A stretch of DNA of 17,740 nucleotides from NCBI GenBank assembly GCA_965652975.1, contig CBFGYO010000079.1, positions 1 to 17,740 of the forward strand, read 5' to 3'. The notes beneath the pieces are model-generated. The model saw nothing but the letters and a program-made list of their open reading frames with translations, had not been told where the DNA came from and searched no databases. Positions within the stretch are counted from its first letter, which is position 1, and the number at the start of each line of letters is the position of its first letter. Origin of the DNA: CADEDV01 sp036374495. Lineage in GTDB: Bacteria; Bacteroidota; Bacteroidia; Chitinophagales; Chitinophagaceae. Below are positions 14,462 to 17,740 of the stretch, one piece after another. The translations under genes were made by a program, and so were the position numbers.

Positions 14462-15622
14462 ATGTCAAAAAGAGATTACTACGAAATATTGGGAGTAGGT
14501 AAAACTGCTTCTACAGATGAAATTAAAAAAGCTTATCGAAAAGTTGCGATGCAGCACCATCCTGACCGCAACCCGGGTGATAAGTCGGCGGAAGAAAAGT
14601 TTAAGGAAGCAGCCGAAGCATATGAAGTATTGAGTGATGCTGATAAAAAAGCACAATACGACCGCTATGGTCATGCTGGGGTAAGTGGGAATGGTCGTGG
14701 CAATTATGGAACCGGCGGCATGAACATGGAAGATATCTTCAGCCAGTTTGGTGATATATTCGGCGACGATATTTTTGGCAACTTTTTCGGCGGTCAGCAA
14801 CGAGGCCGGGGCGGGCAGCGTGCACGTGGCATACGCGGAAGTAACCTTCGCATCAAACTCAAATTAACTTACGAAGAAATTGCTAAAGGTGTAACCAAAA
14901 ACATCAAAGTAAAAAAATACGTTGTCTGCAATACCTGTAGCGGTAGCGGTGCTAAAGACAAAGGCAGTGTTCAAACCTGTGGAACTTGCGGTGGCAGCGG
15001 GCAGGTAAGAAGGGTTCAGAATACATTTCTCGGTCAGATGCAAACGGTAACTACCTGTCCTACCTGCAATGGCGAAGGCACAACCGTTACCGCGAAATGT
15101 GGTACCTGCAAAGGCGAGGGTCGCGTATACCATGAAGAAACGGTGAGCATTGATATACCAGCAGGTGTACAGGAAGGAATGCAACTAAGCATCACTGGCA
15201 AGGGCAACGCTGGCGAACGTGGTGGCACACCCGGCGACCTTATTATTTTAATAGAAGAAGAATCACACAAGGACCTTCATCGCGATGGTCTGAATGTTGC
15301 GTTTGACCTGCACATAAGTTTTACAGACGCAGTATTTGGCACCCAGGTAGAAGTGCCTACCATTGATGGTCGGGCCAAGATCAAAATCCCGCCAGGCACA
15401 CAAAGTGGAAAGATATTTCGATTAAAAGGAAAAGGATTCCCTGCAGTCAACGCATATGAAAAAGGTGATCAACTCATACATGTAAATGTGTGGACACCGC
15501 AGCATGTAACGGCGGAAGAAAAAACAATGCTTGAAAAACTAAGCCACTCCCAAAACTTCAAGCCTCACCCGGATAAAAATGACAAAGGATTTTTCGAAAA
15601 AATAAGAGAGATGTTTTCCTGA
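14462..15622 (+). CDS. dnaJ: DnaJ (Hsp40) co-chaperone
   Basis: A 386-residue type I J-protein that delivers unfolded substrates to DnaK and stimulates its ATPase. Domains in order: J-domain (about 4-70) with the HPD motif at H33-P34-D35; a Gly/Phe-rich region (71-125, with IFSQFGDIFGDDIFGNFFGG); a zinc-binding domain with four CxxCxGxG repeats (C156/C159, C173/C176, C199/C202, C213/C216); and C-terminal substrate-binding beta domains (about 225-375, including IPAGVQEGMQL and IPPGTQSGKIFRLKGKG). All key residues are intact and length is normal. ATG at 14462 follows the grpE stop by 8 bases, so the two are cotranscribed. The stop lies one base from the stop of the converging gene, leaving no room for a terminator between them. 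Confidence 0.97.
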   Translation: MSKRDYYEILGVGKTASTDEIKKAYRKVAMQHHPDRNPGDKSAEEKFKEAAEAYEVLSDADKKAQYDRYGHAGVSGNGRGNYGTGGMNMEDIFSQFGDIFGDDIFGNFFGGQQRGRGGQRARGIRGSNLRIKLKLTYEEIAKGVTKNIKVKKYVVCNTCSGSGAKDKGSVQTCGTCGGSGQVRRVQNTFLGQMQTVTTCPTCNGEGTTVTAKCGTCKGEGRVYHEETVSIDIPAGVQEGMQLSITGKGNAGERGGTPGDLIILIEEESHKDLHRDGLNVAFDLHISFTDAVFGTQVEVPTIDGRAKIKIPPGTQSGKIFRLKGKGFPAVNAYEKGDQLIHVNVWTPQHVTAEEKTMLEKLSHSQNFKPHPDKNDKGFFEKIREMFS

Positions 15623-15623
15623 C

Positions 15624-17402
15624 CTATCGATGTGCGGTAGACCCCTTCTTCTTTTTTACTTTCGAATAGAGCAATTTCGCCTGTTGTACAATGGATACGA
15701 ATTCTTTTTGTAGCAGGTCATCCCTTACAACAGATTTTTCTGCAAGAAGCAGTACATCATTCCAGCTAATATCTTTTGTGTATACAGATTCTTTCAGCAG
15801 CGATCCAAACATAATAACTGCTGCAGAAAACTGGTAAGAATGATCCACTTCCTGGAAAGGAATATATTCAAACCGGCTTGTGAAGTTGGCAAATTGTTGC
15901 TGTGTATTATTCGGATGACGATATTGGATTCTTATATCAGCAAATTTTCCCGTCATAAAATTATCCCTGATGGAGCCCTTGTTGTTGTCCGTAGGTTCCA
16001 CTTCAAATACTGCCAACATCGTATTACCGGAACCTATTTCTCCACCCTCGATAATCGAAAGAGAATCCTTTAAAGCACCAATGCGATTGTCGAATCCGAT
16101 CAGCCTGTATTCTTTTACATAATCGGCATTGAATACTACGTTCATGTAAACGTCGTCGGCCACAGCATATAAGTTTTGTGTAAACTCCTGCATCAGCACT
16201 TTTTCAGCTTCGCGGAAATTATCGAGATATGAAAAATTACCATTACCTTTTTTTGCGAGCATCTGTATCTTGGAATCTTTGTAGTTTCCCATTCCCACTC
16301 CGAGGCAGGTGAGATAAATACCCGTTTCCCGATGCTGGGATATGAGTTCATCCAGTTCTTCTTCTGTTTTCAAGCCAACATTAAAATCGCCGTCCGTAGC
16401 AAGTATCACACGGTTGTTACCGCCTTTGATATAATGTCTCTTGGCAAGACTATAAGCAAGTCGAATACCTGACTCGCCGGGAGTAGAACCTCCAGGTGCA
16501 AGCTCATCGATAGCCTTAAGGATCTTTTCTTTCTCGGCGCCACTTGTAGCATTCAGCATTATCCCGGTAAGGCCTCCATACACGACTATCGACACCGAAT
16601 CCTTATCGCGAAGGTTATTTACTAATAATTTGAATGCTGATTTCAACAAAGGCAGCCGATTGGTCATATCCATGGAGCCTGATATGTCAATTAGAAATAC
16701 AAGATTGCTTGGGGGTAATGTATCAATATCAAGTTTCTTCGAAGAAAGGTTCACAAAAAATAACTGGTTGTCAGGATTCCAGGGACAACCTGTAATAGTG
16801 GTTCTTACATCGAAAACATTCTTATCAACCGGTGCATTGTAATTGGGGTTAAAATAATTTATCATCTCCTCTATTCTCACTGCATCGGGAGGTACAAAGG
16901 TTTTGAGATTGATAAATCGTCGAACGTTGCTGTATGAGGCCCTGTCGATATTAAGTGACATGCCTGTACTTGGAAATTTCTTTGCGTTTACAAACCTGTT
17001 TTCTACGATACTGGCATATGTTTCTTCGCCGGAAAACCATTTTCGCTGGTCGTCACGCGCCATGTCTTTTGTCATCGAAGCCAGCTTATCCCGACGTACA
17101 TTGGTAACGTTGGAAGGTAATAACTTCAGCTTTACGTTACAATAATTATCGGCATTGGTAACAAGGCGTTCCATCCTGTAGCCGTCGAGGGTAAAAGTGA
17201 GGGTATCCACCTGCTGGTTACTGATAATTCCAAAAGTGCCGTAGGACCCGGTTTTGTATACGTATCCTGTGCGTCGCACCTGTATCGTTACATTTTGTAA
17301 TGGATTGCCCGATTCATCCTTGACTTCGCCTCTTAAGTAATACTGGGCGTACACAGGAGAACAGAAAATGAGTAATAACAATATGTGGCAAGCGGCCTTC
17401 AA
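15624..17402 (-). CDS. Exported von Willebrand A domain protein, YfbK-like
   Basis: A 592-residue protein. Domains in order: signal peptide (MKAACHILLLLIFCSPVYA, cleavage near residue 19-20); a carboxypeptidase-regulatory-like beta domain (about 22-95, LRGEVKDESGNPLQNVTIQV); a vWF-A N-terminal region (about 145-190, FPSTGMSLNIDRASYSNVRR then PPDAVRIEEMINYFNPNY); a vWA domain (about 230-410) with a complete MIDAS metal site, DISGS at D239/S241/S243, T307 and D337; and a C-terminal DUF3520-like region with a lysine-rich tail. It probably mediates metal-dependent protein binding in the envelope; its partner is unknown. The start is TTG at 17402: no in-frame ATG occurs between it and an upstream stop, and it sets the signal peptide correctly. 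It lies 48 bases downstream of hpt on the same strand and may be cotranscribed. Confidence 0.88.
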   Translation of the reverse strand: MKAACHILLLLIFCSPVYAQYYLRGEVKDESGNPLQNVTIQVRRTGYVYKTGSYGTFGIISNQQVDTLTFTLDGYRMERLVTNADNYCNVKLKLLPSNVTNVRRDKLASMTKDMARDDQRKWFSGEETYASIVENRFVNAKKFPSTGMSLNIDRASYSNVRRFINLKTFVPPDAVRIEEMINYFNPNYNAPVDKNVFDVRTTITGCPWNPDNQLFFVNLSSKKLDIDTLPPSNLVFLIDISGSMDMTNRLPLLKSAFKLLVNNLRDKDSVSIVVYGGLTGIMLNATSGAEKEKILKAIDELAPGGSTPGESGIRLAYSLAKRHYIKGGNNRVILATDGDFNVGLKTEEELDELISQHRETGIYLTCLGVGMGNYKDSKIQMLAKKGNGNFSYLDNFREAEKVLMQEFTQNLYAVADDVYMNVVFNADYVKEYRLIGFDNRIGALKDSLSIIEGGEIGSGNTMLAVFEVEPTDNNKGSIRDNFMTGKFADIRIQYRHPNNTQQQFANFTSRFEYIPFQEVDHSYQFSAAVIMFGSLLKESVYTKDISWNDVLLLAEKSVVRDDLLQKEFVSIVQQAKLLYSKVKKKKGSTAHR

Positions 17403-17450
17403 ATGGATATTTTGACTGGAAAAAATACAAAAAAAACGGTGGTCCGTGGA

Positions 17451-17740
17451 TCAAACCAGTTGATAGATCTCCTTTAAATTACGTCCAAGACCATCATAAT
17501 CAAGACCGTATCCCACTACGAACTTATTAGGTATATCAAAGCCTATATAGTCCAACGCAAGTGGATACTCGGTTGCTTCCGACTTGTGCAGAAGCGCGAC
17601 GATCTTCATGGATTTAGGTTGCTGGTGCATCAGCTTGGGAAGGAAATTGTGTAGTGTCTTCCCTGTATCGACTATATCCTCGACTATGATCACTTCCTTT
17701 CCATAGAGATCGTCATCGAGCCCGATGGAAGTTACAACAT
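17451..17740 (-). CDS. hpt: Hypoxanthine phosphoribosyltransferase (5' part beyond the window)
   Basis: The C-terminal 95 or so residues, entering from the right edge in frame as VVTSIGLDDDLYGKEVIIVE. This purine-salvage enzyme converts hypoxanthine (and usually guanine) plus PRPP to IMP/GMP in the cytoplasm. The PRPP-binding loop VIIVEDIVDTGKTL is intact, followed by KIVALLHKSEA, the base-binding region DYIGFDIPNKFVVGYGLDYDG and the usual C-terminal RNLKEIYQLV. A GTG inside the PRPP loop is not a start; the true start is off the window. The stop precedes the vWA gene by 48 bases on the same strand. Confidence 0.93.
   Translation of the reverse strand, partial: VVTSIGLDDDLYGKEVIIVEDIVDTGKTLHNFLPKLMHQQPKSMKIVALLHKSEATEYPLALDYIGFDIPNKFVVGYGLDYDGLGRNLKEIYQLV

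Noticed and set aside
13856..14468. Two long minus-strand open frames (152 and 180 codons) opposite grpE
   Set aside because: They overlap each other in different frames and lie entirely opposite a clearly conserved grpE. Their translations show only low-complexity serine- or phenylalanine-rich sequence, as expected from a shadow of the coding strand.
17636..17693. GTG at 17693 as the start of a short independent gene
   Set aside because: The reading frame stays open through it to the window edge with typical phosphoribosyltransferase sequence (SIGLDDDLYGKE), so it is internal to hpt.

Overview
The window looks like chromosomal DNA of a Bacteroidota bacterium, most plausibly of the Chitinophagaceae type. 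The evidence is a long PKD-repeat surface protein ending in a type B (gliding-motility / CHU_C-like) type IX secretion (T9SS) sorting domain, directly followed by a PorP/SprF-family outer-membrane gene. There is also a type A T9SS sorting-domain protein, an outer-membrane-style plug-domain protein, Bacteroidota -7 boxes (TAnnTTTG) ahead of several genes, and no clear Shine-Dalgarno sequences. The genus assignment is inference. No rRNA, tRNA, CRISPR array, transposase or prophage gene was seen.

Layout, left to right. (1) A Nif3/YbgI-family gene (minus strand, cut by the left edge) diverges from a YitT-family membrane protein gene across a compact intergenic region. (2) A signal-peptide-bearing DinB-fold protein follows and ends at a strong intrinsic terminator. 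(3) A large exported MG2-like/plug-domain protein on the minus strand diverges from a small lipoprotein gene. (4) The centrepiece is a TTG-started protein of 1458 residues with about 15 PKD repeats and a type B sorting domain, 10 bp upstream of a PorP/SprF gene; the pair probably forms one operon for a surface protein and its outer-membrane partner. (5) A 309-bp gene-free stretch carries two copies of a large palindrome and a degenerate duplication of the leader and first codons of the next gene, a BCP/AhpE-like peroxiredoxin. (6) A tiny exported protein follows that is little more than a type A T9SS sorting domain. (7) An RlmI-family rRNA methyltransferase on the minus strand is followed by the plus-strand grpE-dnaJ chaperone operon. 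(8) dnaJ converges, with one base between, on a minus-strand exported von Willebrand A protein, which lies downstream of the 3' part of a hypoxanthine phosphoribosyltransferase gene cut by the right edge.

Housekeeping genes (Nif3, RlmI, GrpE/DnaJ, Hpt) alternate with envelope and secretion genes. Points of most interest are the palindrome/leader duplication at 11265-11577, the almost cargo-less T9SS sorting-domain protein, the cysteine-paired PKD array beside its PorP/SprF partner, the structured leader in front of that array, promoter boxes so close to start codons that the mRNAs may be leaderless, and TTG starts on three exported proteins. No clearly new multi-gene defence or metabolic system is visible.
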